From contig JAKZAP010000029.1 in assembly GCA_023053575.1 (NCBI GenBank), positions 248,001 through 312,000 on the forward strand: a stretch of DNA of 64,000 nucleotides, in the 5' to 3' direction. Positions 1-8,090 of the stretch are shown here, piece after piece (position 1 is the first letter of the stretch; every line of letters starts with the position of its first letter). The notes under the pieces are model-generated. The model saw only the letters and a list, made by a program, of their open reading frames with translations. It was not told the DNA's origin and ran no database searches. A program made the translations under genes and the position numbers. This DNA is from Branchinecta lynchi. Lineage: Eukaryota; Arthropoda; Branchiopoda; Anostraca; Branchinectidae.

Positions 1-2
1 TA

Positions 3-2639
3 GCCGTTGTTCACTTCACACATTACTTCAGAGCCTACCTCCAAGGCAGAAAGTTCCTGTTACGAACGGACCAAAAATCCCTACAGTACCTGAAAACGAT
101 GCAAGAACCACAGAGCAACCCAAACGGTAGACTAAGTCGGTGGATATTTAAATTACTCGCCTTCGACTTCGACATAGAACACATAAGCGGAGAATCAAAC
201 CGAGTACCAGACTGGCTAAGCAGAAAATACGAAGTTAACACGACTGAAACAGCCAGCAAGTCAGAACCGACACTACCAGTCCTCTCCCCAGAGAACATCG
301 CAAGACATCAGGCGAAAGACGGACTCTGTACGGCACTAAGGGAATATTTTATGAACGACGAACCGCTTGGCTCCGAATATAAGAAGTACATGAAGCAAAT
401 CGACAACTTCACATTTGAAAACAGCGTAAACCTAGTCTGCCGAATAATCTGCCCTACCCAAACTTACCGACAAAAAGACGTGAAAATCGTACCGGTTATC
501 CCAGAAAGCCTAGAAGGCGAGTGCCTTAGATACTGTCATGCCGCTTTGAGCGCGCACCTAGGCACGTTAAAGACATTAGCAATGGTACGCAACCACTTTT
601 ACATACCGGGACTGGTAGAAAAGGTAAAGGAATTCGTAGCAGCATGTGAGGAATGCTCAAGACGGAAAGCACCCCCACACCCATGGACAGCACCCCTGGG
701 AAGCTTCCCCATAGCCAGGTACCCGATGGACATCCTCTCCATTGATATAGTTGGACCATTGCCGACGTCAACCAAAGGGCATACGTATATCCTATCCGCG
801 ATTGATCACTTCACGTCCTTCTGCTGGGCAATCGCACTGAAGAATATAACATCTGAAACAGTATGCCGAGCCCTGACTAACCTCTTCTTAGCATACGGCA
901 AACCAACTACGGTCAACAGCGACAGGGGGTCGCAACTCATCTCCAAAATGTCAATGGAAGTCGCGAAACTTCTCGGAATATCACGGTGGAAAACATCCAG
1001 CTACCACCCACAAGGAAACGGAAAAGTTGAGATCATACACAAGCAGTTCAACAACATCCTCAGCATTACGACGAAAGAAGACAGGCTCACATGGGACGAG
1101 CAATTATCCTACCTGTGCCACAGCCTCAACACCGCCTTCTCACCGATAACAGGAGACAGCAGTTTCTTCCTAATGTACGGACGAGACGACAGACTACCAG
1201 TAACAGAGATAATCAACGACGATGGCCACGACAGTCCCAGCGCCTACAAAGCAGAACTCATTACACGAATGAGCAACGCCTACGACGAGGTCAGCAGAAA
1301 TCTGGAACACGCAAAACAAAACCAGAAGGAAAAGTACGACCTCAGAGCCAAACGCCACAAAATCTACGAAGTAGGGGACCTCGTTTGGTTACGGCAAGAA
1401 GTAAAAGGCGCGGGAAAGAAACTAGAAGATAAATACTCAGGAAAATGGAGAATTATCGAAAGATTACCCAATGACGTCACCTACAAAATTCGTCATATTG
1501 ACGGCACGAAGAGAGATACAGTCGTCCATATGAACCGCCTTAAACCAAACGTATTCAAAACACCATGGCAGGCTGTGCCCTTATCCGACTCGGAATCAGA
1601 AAACGATGAACTACCGACAGAGGCACCATTCTCCGACCCGAAACGGAACCCTCTAGCACGACTCCGCCCTTTCAATTGGCGCTATCATAACTACGATTCC
1701 GATGAGGAACAGGAACTTAGAGACTATCTACACTCCACAAACGAAGGGCCGATGACTCCTTCAAGAACGAGTACCGGAGTGCAAACGACGTCAACTCTAA
1801 GCCCCCACGCAGAAATTTACCAGCCATGCATAAAAGCTGAGACCAAGGAATACGAATATGCCAGCAACAGGCCGGATGAGGGAAGGGCTGTCACTTCAGG
1901 AAGTAATATCCCAGAATGGAAGATACCCCCAAGCCCCACTACTAGAGACGATCCCAAGTCCACAAGCGAAGATAGTGATAGCGAAGCAGAAGAGCCAACA
2001 GAAGTTGAAGATGAGGCTAGACGGTACCTACGAAGCGTAATAGAACGCCCAGATGTTCCATCCGAAATGCTACGAAATATCTCCGTGACCGATGAATACC
2101 TCCCAAGAGAACACAGTCGGAGAAGATACACGGATTATATACCTAACCCGATGTATGACCTTACCGGAGGACCTCTTCTGAGCCAATGGGCTAGAAGAAG
2201 CCCAAGGCGGAAAGCCTCCAGCAGCTCCTCTGAAGAACAATCTCCAAGAGCACAGGCTAAGCTTAGTTCACCCGCCGTAACAAGCACGCCAGCAATAGAG
2301 AGCGCGTCCCTGCGAGACGCCCGAGCTACCGAGCAAGAGGAACACGGTAGTAGCAGTTTTGATCCTTGGGGAGAATTACCGCAACCAGGCGGCATGACAG
2401 ATGATACACCAAGGACATCCAAACCTACGGCAAGTAGTGCCGCTTCCGCCATGAGTCAAGTCAAACGGAAAAGCCTGAAAAGCGACCTAAAACGGACTCT
2501 CCGATTTGACCTGTTAACCAGAAATCCGACTCACGGAGCACACAAAGAACCAGAAACTACCGATAGCCAACCTGGGAAATATGTAACGAAGTCAGGTCGC
2601 GAGTCTAAGCCGACACAGTTTTATCCGAAGGGAAAATAA
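3..2639 (+). CDS. pol: Pol polyprotein, 3' part: RNase H C-terminus and integrase (partial at 5' end)
   Basis: The frame is open from the first full codon at 3; the ATG at 99 lies inside the RNase H domain and is not the true start. RNase H carboxylates are visible in a TDxxxL motif (Asp codon 69-71) and in the terminal PDWLSR motif (Asp codon 210-212). Counting residues from the ATG at 99, integrase follows with a zinc-binding HHCC module (H147, H153, C183, C186; H-x5-H-x29-C-x2-C) and a catalytic DDE core (D216, D275, E311) with the canonical 35-residue D-to-E spacing. A GPY/F-like C-terminal module covers about 430-485 (KYSGKW, then VHMNRLKP). Expected role: removal of the RNA template strand and insertion of element cDNA into chromosomes. 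After about residue 490 comes a tail of roughly 350 residues rich in Ser, Pro, Asp and Glu, far longer than usual, with no chromodomain recognised. No frameshift or internal stop is seen. Confidence 0.95.
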   Translation, partial: AVVHFTHYFRAYLQGRKFLLRTDQKSLQYLKTMQEPQSNPNGRLSRWIFKLLAFDFDIEHISGESNRVPDWLSRKYEVNTTETASKSEPTLPVLSPENIARHQAKDGLCTALREYFMNDEPLGSEYKKYMKQIDNFTFENSVNLVCRIICPTQTYRQKDVKIVPVIPESLEGECLRYCHAALSAHLGTLKTLAMVRNHFYIPGLVEKVKEFVAACEECSRRKAPPHPWTAPLGSFPIARYPMDILSIDIVGPLPTSTKGHTYILSAIDHFTSFCWAIALKNITSETVCRALTNLFLAYGKPTTVNSDRGSQLISKMSMEVAKLLGISRWKTSSYHPQGNGKVEIIHKQFNNILSITTKEDRLTWDEQLSYLCHSLNTAFSPITGDSSFFLMYGRDDRLPVTEIINDDGHDSPSAYKAELITRMSNAYDEVSRNLEHAKQNQKEKYDLRAKRHKIYEVGDLVWLRQEVKGAGKKLEDKYSGKWRIIERLPNDVTYKIRHIDGTKRDTVVHMNRLKPNVFKTPWQAVPLSDSESENDELPTEAPFSDPKRNPLARLRPFNWRYHNYDSDEEQELRDYLHSTNEGPMTPSRTSTGVQTTSTLSPHAEIYQPCIKAETKEYEYASNRPDEGRAVTSGSNIPEWKIPPSPTTRDDPKSTSEDSDSEAEEPTEVEDEARRYLRSVIERPDVPSEMLRNISVTDEYLPREHSRRRYTDYIPNPMYDLTGGPLLSQWARRSPRRKASSSSSEEQSPRAQAKLSSPAVTSTPAIESASLRDARATEQEEHGSSSFDPWGELPQPGGMTDDTPRTSKPTASSAASAMSQVKRKSLKSDLKRTLRFDLLTRNPTHGAHKEPETTDSQPGKYVTKSGRESKPTQFYPKGK

Positions 2640-2900
2640 AAATAAAAAAAAAAGAGAAGACAAATGAATAAAATGCGATTCTTTACACCAGATTACGGCA
2701 GGGTGAAGGCCAACCCTGTCGCATTCCGAAGAAAAAAATATCAAAAAAAAAAAAAAAATAGAGACCAAAAGTAATGAACTCACCTCGGATAAAACGCACC
2801 AAACTCCCAGAAGGACACACGGCATGGACACGGTAGAAGAAGACGAATCATTAAACAGATGTACACAGTCCATATTTACACAGGAAAAGAAACGACACGG
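2640..2900. other. Pol-to-antisense-ORF spacer, A-rich with a hairpin
   Basis: This short spacer separates the convergent ends of pol (plus strand) and the antisense ORF (minus strand). It carries two long A-runs near 2641-2653 and 2744-2758 and the bulged hairpin at 2672-2725. I see no coding sequence. Being the meeting point of two opposed genes, it is a plausible place for RNA 3'-end signals, but no clear AATAAA for the minus strand is visible here. Confidence 0.6.
2672..2725. other. Predicted bulged RNA hairpin
   Basis: AATGCGA (2672-2678) and CAGGGT (2699-2704) together pair with one continuous 13-nt arm, ACCCTGTCGCATT (2713-2725). This gives a 6-bp upper stem with an 8-nt loop and a 7-bp lower stem separated by a 20-nt one-sided bulge. 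All 13 pairs are Watson-Crick. It may be an RNA signal in the element's transcript, but the role is unknown. Confidence 0.45.
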
Positions 2901-3470
2901 TTAATGATCGGACAACGCGTCGGGAACGGGAACTGGAAGCCTGTTCGCCCATAGCCCACCCAGAAGAAAGCGGGCAACTGTCTCATCGGACAACACTTCC
3001 TCCTGTCCTTCACGGAGGCGCTCGATCAAGACGCGACGCGCGTCAGCAAAGTCAATCAGGGACGGTGAGCCACCGTCGACCACACGTAAAAATTCTCCGG
3101 AGGCCCCGACCACGGTAGAGAGGAGGATCCTCTGTCGCATACTCTCGTACACACGATCTTCCGGGGCAAGATCCCTAATCTCCGACACAGGGCTCTCCAA
3201 GGTGACAGCCTGTGTCGCCGCTTGCAGCCTGAGCTGCTCACGCAGCCTCTCGATTTCCGCCTGGGCGTATTTCTCGGCAGCAGTGGCCTTGGCAAGGGCC
3301 CCTTTCAACTCTTCGACCTCCCGTTTAGCCTTATCCTGTTCGTCAATGGCCACGGTAAGGGCCAGCCGCTGCTCTTCAGCCAAATCACTTAGAGCCCGAC
3401 TTATGCCCACAAAAACTTGGAACTCCTCAGCAGAGAACACTAGCGGAGCCGAAATCAAATGTAGAGACAT
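2901..3470 (-). CDS. Antisense coiled-coil protein, unknown function
   Basis: This is an intact 189-codon ORF on the strand opposite pol and env. The ATG (complement of 3468-3470) has an A at -3, and an in-frame TAA lies four codons upstream, so this start is fixed unless the message is spliced. Residues about 28-86 are strongly helical and charged with heptad-like Leu/Ala spacing (LAEEQRLAL, REVEELKGAL, EIERLREQL), which predicts a coiled coil and hence oligomerisation. Residues 100-189 form a mixed helical domain with no recognised motif. There is no signal peptide or membrane segment. The ORF is visibly GC-richer than the flanking spacers. The plus-strand frame opposite it gives a low-complexity Ser/Ala/Arg product, as expected of a shadow. 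It could be an acquired host gene or an antisense accessory gene, loosely like the antisense leucine-zipper gene of human T-cell leukaemia viruses; that comparison is of layout only. Confidence 0.65.
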   Translation of the reverse strand: MSLHLISAPLVFSAEEFQVFVGISRALSDLAEEQRLALTVAIDEQDKAKREVEELKGALAKATAAEKYAQAEIERLREQLRLQAATQAVTLESPVSEIRDLAPEDRVYESMRQRILLSTVVGASGEFLRVVDGGSPSLIDFADARRVLIERLREGQEEVLSDETVARFLLGGLWANRLPVPVPDALSDH

Positions 3471-3829
3471 TTTTATTTTTTAGACGTACCCACTACACTT
3501 ATCCAATCAGACAAATAAAAAAAAATCCACAGTGCAAACACAACACCCGCCGGAGGTCGGACGACAGTAAAATAAATCGCGATACGAAAAGTCAGCATTT
3601 CCCACGAGAAAATTGGAGAGAACACAACACCCTAAGACAACCAAGCAAAATCTCATCTCAAGATACCCATAAGAAAAGGGAAACAAACAAAATCCCCCTA
3701 CATGCATAATCGACAGGGTATTAGCTGGGTATTTGGTTCCGTTCGCACTGTCTGGAAACCTTAACAATAAACCTTCCCGAGATTAAATTAAAACCAAATA
3801 GTCATGAGATTGTATCTCTTGCAGGGACA
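3471..3829. other. Spacer between antisense ORF and envelope gene
   Basis: About 360 bp of AT-rich DNA lie between the divergent starts of the antisense ORF and the envelope gene. It would have to hold the promoter of the antisense ORF (an A/T-rich stretch directly precedes its ATG) and it ends in the envelope splice acceptor at 3811-3824. No other coding potential is evident. Confidence 0.5.
3811..3824 (+). promoter_or_regulatory. Predicted 3' splice site for envelope mRNA
   Basis: TGTATCTCTTGCAG, with AG at 3823-3824, is a near-ideal acceptor: pyrimidine-rich tract, CAG, then G. It lies five nucleotides before the envelope ATG at 3830. Env of retroviruses and errantiviruses is expressed from a spliced subgenomic RNA, so this fits. 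The matching donor would lie upstream of the window. Confidence 0.65.
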
Positions 3830-5752
3830 ATGTTAAAAACTGTCACCGCTATCAGCATCCTCCTGTTTTTGGGAACCCAAACAGACAACACGCATGGAAC
3901 CAAAATAAATCATGGGATATTCTTCGAACAGACGGGTGAGTTAGCCCTATCCACAGTAACTTGGAAAATTCTGTTAAGATTAGATGCGAACCCATTGAAA
4001 GGTCTGGCACAAGAAACAAAAAAAATCGAAGACGCCCTCACGCCACTTGAAACGGAGTTAGAGAAAATGAGCAAAGACATGGCGGGTATAGTACACAGAC
4101 ACGGGAACATACAGGCTGGCCCAAGTATGCCACAGGTAGAGGAACTTCTCGCGAAAAGAATAAAGTTACTCTTTTCATTGTACCGCGAACAGTGTGCAAA
4201 AATAGAAGAGACAGTTACCCGAATGCAGGACACATTCTTTAGGGACGAGAGCCCAATCAACGGAAAACTTCACCGTAATCCGAGGGCATCAGGACTATTC
4301 CCCGTAGCAGGACAAATCATTAGCAGGATCTTTTCACTGGGAACTGACCAGGAAATCAGAACACTGCAAGAGTCATTACTAGGCATGCAGGAAATCGTTA
4401 ATAACACGCTGCACATACAGAGCATGTTCACAAGGATATCGGACAAGCAAGGGAAAAAGCTCGAGACACTGACACAACAAGTACAAAAAATTGTGACCAC
4501 ACTCGGCGAACTCAGCTCGGAAGTTTATACCCTTAGTTCATTGAATTTGATGATGCTGACTTCGTTGGAGATTATCTCCTCGTCTTTATTAAATGTCGTA
4601 ACAGACTTGAGTAAAGTCGAGGTAACTCTTATCAGTTTGTTAAACGGAAAACTGAGTACCGATTTTATTGCCCCCCAGACGTTATTTGAAATACTGAACG
4701 AAATCAGTATACGTATGCCGTACGGAATGAAGTTACCAATCCCTCTCTCGGGAGATACTCTATTACTGTATTACATCAAGATGCAAACGACCCTCATTAT
4801 CTTGGATGGGCACCTCTACTCCGTACTTCTGGTACCCCTTGTGGACACGTCACTTAGATTCAAGATTTTCACAGTAAATAGCCTACCAACGTTAATGGGA
4901 AATTCAAAAGTAACGCTTAAAATCACGGTTCCCACGGACAAATTTTTGGTCAGTCAAGACGAGCAACGCTATGCCATCCTTCCACAAGAAGAGTTAGCAT
5001 CCTGTTTTGATTTCCCCATTTTTGTCTGCCAATCTCGATTCCCAATTTATATGCGCTCTCGGACAAATTGTCTAATGGAATCTTACCTGGGAAATGGTGA
5101 GGAGATCTCCACTTCATGCCAAGGTGTAATCTCTGAAACTTCACAAGAGACCTTCCTTCGTTTAGACGGAGAGAACTGGGCCTATAGTTTACCAGTGGAA
5201 ACCGATGTGACGATCGTGTGTCACAACTCGACAAACACGATCACCCCATCCCTGGAAATGCGGAAAAAATTAGTTGGGTTAGGGACAATCAAAATCTCCC
5301 AGGGTTGCCAACTAACCACCGGATACGCGAAAATCGCTTCACCCTTTGTAGCACTAACCGTCAAAGACCTAATCCCAGATATCTACCACCACCCAAATCT
5401 AAACTTGAGTCTCCTAAATACTATCAGTTCAAATTGGACAGAAACGTTCCTAGTAAACAGAGAAACCGACAAACAAACACCAGTCGGAATGGCAATCGGA
5501 GAAGACGTCTCGTTGGATCAAGTTCGAGACGCCATTAATAACCAAATCCCAATCTTAACGCGTGAATCAGACAGGCTCAAGTATTATTCGCAACAGTTAC
5601 ACCCCCTAACTTCCGTGATTGGCACATTAGCAGTCGGAACGGTGGGCATCATTTTAATCTGTACCGTTTTACGATTTTTGTACTTCAGATATTGCCCACA
5701 AGGAACTTGCAAGGAACGACCTAATAGACCCCCCCACGATCAGACAAGCTAA
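3830..5752 (+). CDS. env: Envelope glycoprotein, baculovirus-F / errantivirus type
   Basis: A 640-residue class I-like membrane fusion glycoprotein. The start is the first ATG after a strong splice acceptor and opens a signal peptide (hydrophobic core about 5-15). A minimal furin-type R-x-P-R site (149-152) is followed within three residues by a hydrophobic, Gly-containing fusion-peptide-like segment ending in a LGTDQE motif (about 155-178). A heptad-rich helical region covers about 175-260. The middle, with its IPLSGD and VPLVD patches and paired Cys residues, has the character of the F-protein family. A single membrane anchor lies at about 594-618, followed by a short Pro-rich cytoplasmic tail. 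N-glycosylation sequons are present at N191, N466, N525 and N535. Length and layout match family members (about 500-700 residues). There is no stop or frameshift, so it may be functional. The family call rests on architecture, not on an alignment. Confidence 0.85.
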   Translation: MLKTVTAISILLFLGTQTDNTHGTKINHGIFFEQTGELALSTVTWKILLRLDANPLKGLAQETKKIEDALTPLETELEKMSKDMAGIVHRHGNIQAGPSMPQVEELLAKRIKLLFSLYREQCAKIEETVTRMQDTFFRDESPINGKLHRNPRASGLFPVAGQIISRIFSLGTDQEIRTLQESLLGMQEIVNNTLHIQSMFTRISDKQGKKLETLTQQVQKIVTTLGELSSEVYTLSSLNLMMLTSLEIISSSLLNVVTDLSKVEVTLISLLNGKLSTDFIAPQTLFEILNEISIRMPYGMKLPIPLSGDTLLLYYIKMQTTLIILDGHLYSVLLVPLVDTSLRFKIFTVNSLPTLMGNSKVTLKITVPTDKFLVSQDEQRYAILPQEELASCFDFPIFVCQSRFPIYMRSRTNCLMESYLGNGEEISTSCQGVISETSQETFLRLDGENWAYSLPVETDVTIVCHNSTNTITPSLEMRKKLVGLGTIKISQGCQLTTGYAKIASPFVALTVKDLIPDIYHHPNLNLSLLNTISSNWTETFLVNRETDKQTPVGMAIGEDVSLDQVRDAINNQIPILTRESDRLKYYSQQLHPLTSVIGTLAVGTVGIILICTVLRFLYFRYCPQGTCKERPNRPPHDQTS

Positions 5753-6166
5753 ACAAAAAAAATGGACTTACCCCCATAAAGTGCGTTTTCAGTATCCTTT
5801 TCTTTATCAAATTTTCTCGACGAGATTCTCCCCCCCCTCAACTTCTTAAGTATCCAAAAATATTAACATACACTGACAAAACCTGGACTGAGCTCTGTGG
5901 ATGGAACGAGTCTCTGTGGAAATTATTACCGGAAACTCAGTAGGATCAAATTTCTGTTTTATTTCTTTTCCCTCCTGAAGTCGAGATACCATTTTTGTAA
6001 ACGTCAGCAAGCAAACTAAATTCGTCCAAGTTATTACACCCGACCTTCCCAAGTATTTTTGTAGAAGTAAGCAGTTTTTTGGGAAGTATGAATGAGCTTT
6101 AGAAAAGACAAAATAAGTCCAGTCTATGAATTCATCCGTGTGAGATCTAAGTAACCGTAAGTGAAA
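5753..6166. other. Spacer between envelope and 3' accessory gene
   Basis: This 414-bp AT-rich stretch has no convincing coding potential. A candidate splice acceptor (TATTTTTGTAG, AG at 6063-6064) could serve the downstream gene, and a donor-like GTAAGTG lies at 6157-6163, just before that gene's ATG. It also holds one copy of a 16-nt motif, TAAATTCGTCCAAGTT (6017-6032), that recurs at 7413-7428. Confidence 0.5.
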
Positions 6167-7051
6167 ATGGATAAACCCAAAAGCAGTACAAGAACCGTGG
6201 AAGTTCCGGCTACCGTCCAGGCAATACACGCCTTGTTCGAACAATTGACGGAAAGAGCATGTGTTTTAACACCATGTGAGGCCTGTCTTCTCGGTTTTAA
6301 CCTAGCGTGTGAAGTGAAAAAAACATTGAACATGATAAACCGGACCACCCTAAAAAGTAACAGTGACACATTAATACACGCAGCAGAACGATCCCGCATA
6401 CCCATGGCTGAGGTAGAGAAGTGCCTACCACCTGATTTCGTATTAGGAATCTCAAAAAGTAGTTTAAGGGTGATAGAACCGAAGATTGACGGGAAAAGTT
6501 GGCCCGTCAACGATCGTCGATGCCCAACGTCGGTTGTGCCGTGGTCAGTGGACATGCTACTAGCCATGTCGACACAGGGCCCAACCATAAAATTGCTAGG
6601 GGAACAGAAGAAGGAATATATGGACGAGTTAAAGGTCCATATAAAAAAAATACAGAGCCAGACTAATGGACAAGAAGGGAGAGTGTGTGTCCTCTCCCCA
6701 CATTATGCCAGTAGAGAGTCCGCGAAAAGAAGGTATACACATCGAACGAAAACACGTAGTGATCCGACCGTGGAAAAAAAGTCAAAATCGAGGTTACCGA
6801 CACCGGAAGAAATGTCGAATGAGTCAATCTCAGACCCCGGCCATCCACAGGAATGTATGACAGATGGAACCCCATCTGGACCGAACGAATTCCATACTGT
6901 TATGGAAGAACTGGTCACTGAACCATCCGAGGCTTTGGAAGCCGAGATGCTCCCAACACTAGCCGACCTAGAATGTTGGGGCATTCTCAATGACGTTACC
7001 CATTCTATGCATCCCGGTGACTTCAGCTTTGATTTCAGCTTGTTTGAATAA
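6167..7051 (+). CDS. 3' accessory protein of the retroelement, unknown function (regulator-like)
   Basis: A 294-residue ORF. I start it at the ATG at 6167; the GTG two codons earlier would not be used in a eukaryote. The N-terminal part has a Cys cluster C32-x4-C37-x2-C40-x7-C48 that could bind zinc. A basic patch at about 187-198 (KRRYTHRTK) and another at about 202-209 (KKSKSR) look like nuclear localisation signals. A Pro/Ser-rich linker follows. The last 30 residues are acidic and aromatic (DFSFDFSLFE at the end), like a transcriptional activation domain. There is no signal peptide or membrane segment. Position after env, plus this layout, recalls the transactivators of complex retroviruses, but I recognise no family, so the regulatory role is inference. 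It probably needs a spliced or internally initiated mRNA. The minus-strand ORF over its 5' half is a shadow. Confidence 0.7.
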   Translation: MDKPKSSTRTVEVPATVQAIHALFEQLTERACVLTPCEACLLGFNLACEVKKTLNMINRTTLKSNSDTLIHAAERSRIPMAEVEKCLPPDFVLGISKSSLRVIEPKIDGKSWPVNDRRCPTSVVPWSVDMLLAMSTQGPTIKLLGEQKKEYMDELKVHIKKIQSQTNGQEGRVCVLSPHYASRESAKRRYTHRTKTRSDPTVEKKSKSRLPTPEEMSNESISDPGHPQECMTDGTPSGPNEFHTVMEELVTEPSEALEAEMLPTLADLECWGILNDVTHSMHPGDFSFDFSLFE

Positions 7052-7627
7052 CTAATGCATGAGCCATAACCATATAACCGTCGGCACGTCTGTAGAATAT
7101 GCACGCTAAATATGTTTTTTTGTTTTGTTTTGTTTTCTATATTGAGGAAGCAAGTCCAATAGTAACCGCGCCGCGGACTTGCGAATTCTGCACGAACAAA
7201 TGACTGTGATTGCCGCTTGATTTTGTCGCTTTATGCTTAAAGAACAGTATTAGAGGAGGCTTGCAAATGTAGATATGCGATTGGAAAAAAAACGTAATGT
7301 AGCATCGCCTAGCATGTAAGGCTTTCGGTTGTATTATGCTCGATTTACATTCAACCTTGAACCTAGAAAATAAATGAAATCTGAACACAAAAAGATCGAC
7401 CTTGCGATCATTTAAATTCGTCCAAGTTCTCACCTTACCAGACCTCTCAACATTTTATGAGTTGTTTTTAAGTAGCTTTATGTAGTGTCAGTTTCCCGTC
7501 GTTTTGACTCAAAATGTACATATGACCCACAAACTGGGCAACCGTAAACAACACTCGCACCAGCCAGAGAACCACTAAAAAGAAATCTGATACTGCGCAA
7601 TTACTTTTACAGGACTACCATGACCAG

Positions 7628-7774
7628 ATGAGCTGCACCCTCCGGACCCACGCTCTGCACTTTCCGCTCTCCGACACCCACCCGAAAGCACTAAGCCGAC
7701 GATACCCTTTTGGAAGAGAGGACAAACAACTACTATGGCCCTCCTGCTGGGAAGTAAGGGTGCCACACCCTTAA
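7628..7774 (+). CDS. Possible small 3' exon or micro-ORF
   Basis: A 48-codon ATG-to-TAA frame lies 16 nt after a good 3' splice-site sequence (AG at 7611-7612), in a stretch GC-richer than its surroundings. The frame is open from the acceptor, so it could be the last exon of a spliced accessory message. A three-codon ATG frame at 7620 precedes and overlaps it, which argues against simple initiation at 7628. The product is basic, with several Cys and Trp residues, and matches nothing I recognise. It may be chance. Confidence 0.2.
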   Translation: MSCTLRTHALHFPLSDTHPKALSRRYPFGREDKQLLWPSCWEVRVPHP

Positions 7775-8074
7775 AACACTCACCAACAGATACCTCGGAA
7801 GGAGAACCAGGCCACAGCAGCATACAAGCAGTAGTGTCCTCTATGCAACCTCTTTGGCAGATAAAGTAGAGTGAGTAGTGTGGGTCGGAATCGATTGGGC
7901 AGTGCGCGCGAGGGGAGATGCAGTGAATCTTGTAAAATCACGGAATAGAAAATTTTACCATATTCAGAATTAGATCTCTTTTGGATTCGCGAGCGGGTGC
8001 CAAAATGTGTTGTTCTTTAGAAAGGCGGTGCATATTATTTTTTATTCCACGCTCCCAGACAAGACTCTTCATCC

Positions 8075-8090
8075 GAAGGTGAAAGGGGAG
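8075..8090 (+). promoter_or_regulatory. Polypurine tract (plus-strand DNA primer)
   Basis: GAAGGTGAAAGGGGAG is all purine except one T and directly precedes a TG dinucleotide that opens the LTR. This is where plus-strand DNA synthesis is primed in LTR retroelements. Confidence 0.65.

Larger units (their letters stand above)
7052..8090. other. 3' untranslated region of the element
   Basis: About 1 kb with no sizeable coding region. It contains a (TTTTG)n-like run (about 7118-7136), an AATAAA at 7369-7374, the second copy of the 16-nt motif (7413-7428), a splice-acceptor-like TTACTTTTACAG with AG at 7611-7612 leading into a GC-richer tract, and an inverted repeat GTAAAAT/ATTTTAC (7932-7938 and 7952-7958). 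It ends in the polypurine tract. A purine run at 7910-7918 followed by TG is an alternative, weaker LTR start. Confidence 0.55.

Noticed and set aside
2592..2873. 93-codon minus-strand frame over the pol end and spacer
   Set aside because: Runs through the poly-A tracts as poly-Phe/Leu and overlaps the pol 3' end; not gene-like.
3202..3483. 93-codon plus-strand frame opposite the antisense ORF
   Set aside because: Low-complexity Ser/Ala/Arg product, shorter, and explained as the shadow of the coiled-coil frame.
6161..6166. GTG start two codons before the ATG of the 3' accessory gene
   Set aside because: Eukaryotic initiation at GTG is not expected when ATG follows two codons later.
5846..6244. 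132-codon minus-strand frame in the env-accessory spacer
   Set aside because: AT-rich, overlaps the start of the plus-strand 294-aa gene, with no motif or signal.
7137..7433. 98-codon minus-strand frame in the 3' untranslated region
   Set aside because: No motif, AT-rich, no supporting signals.
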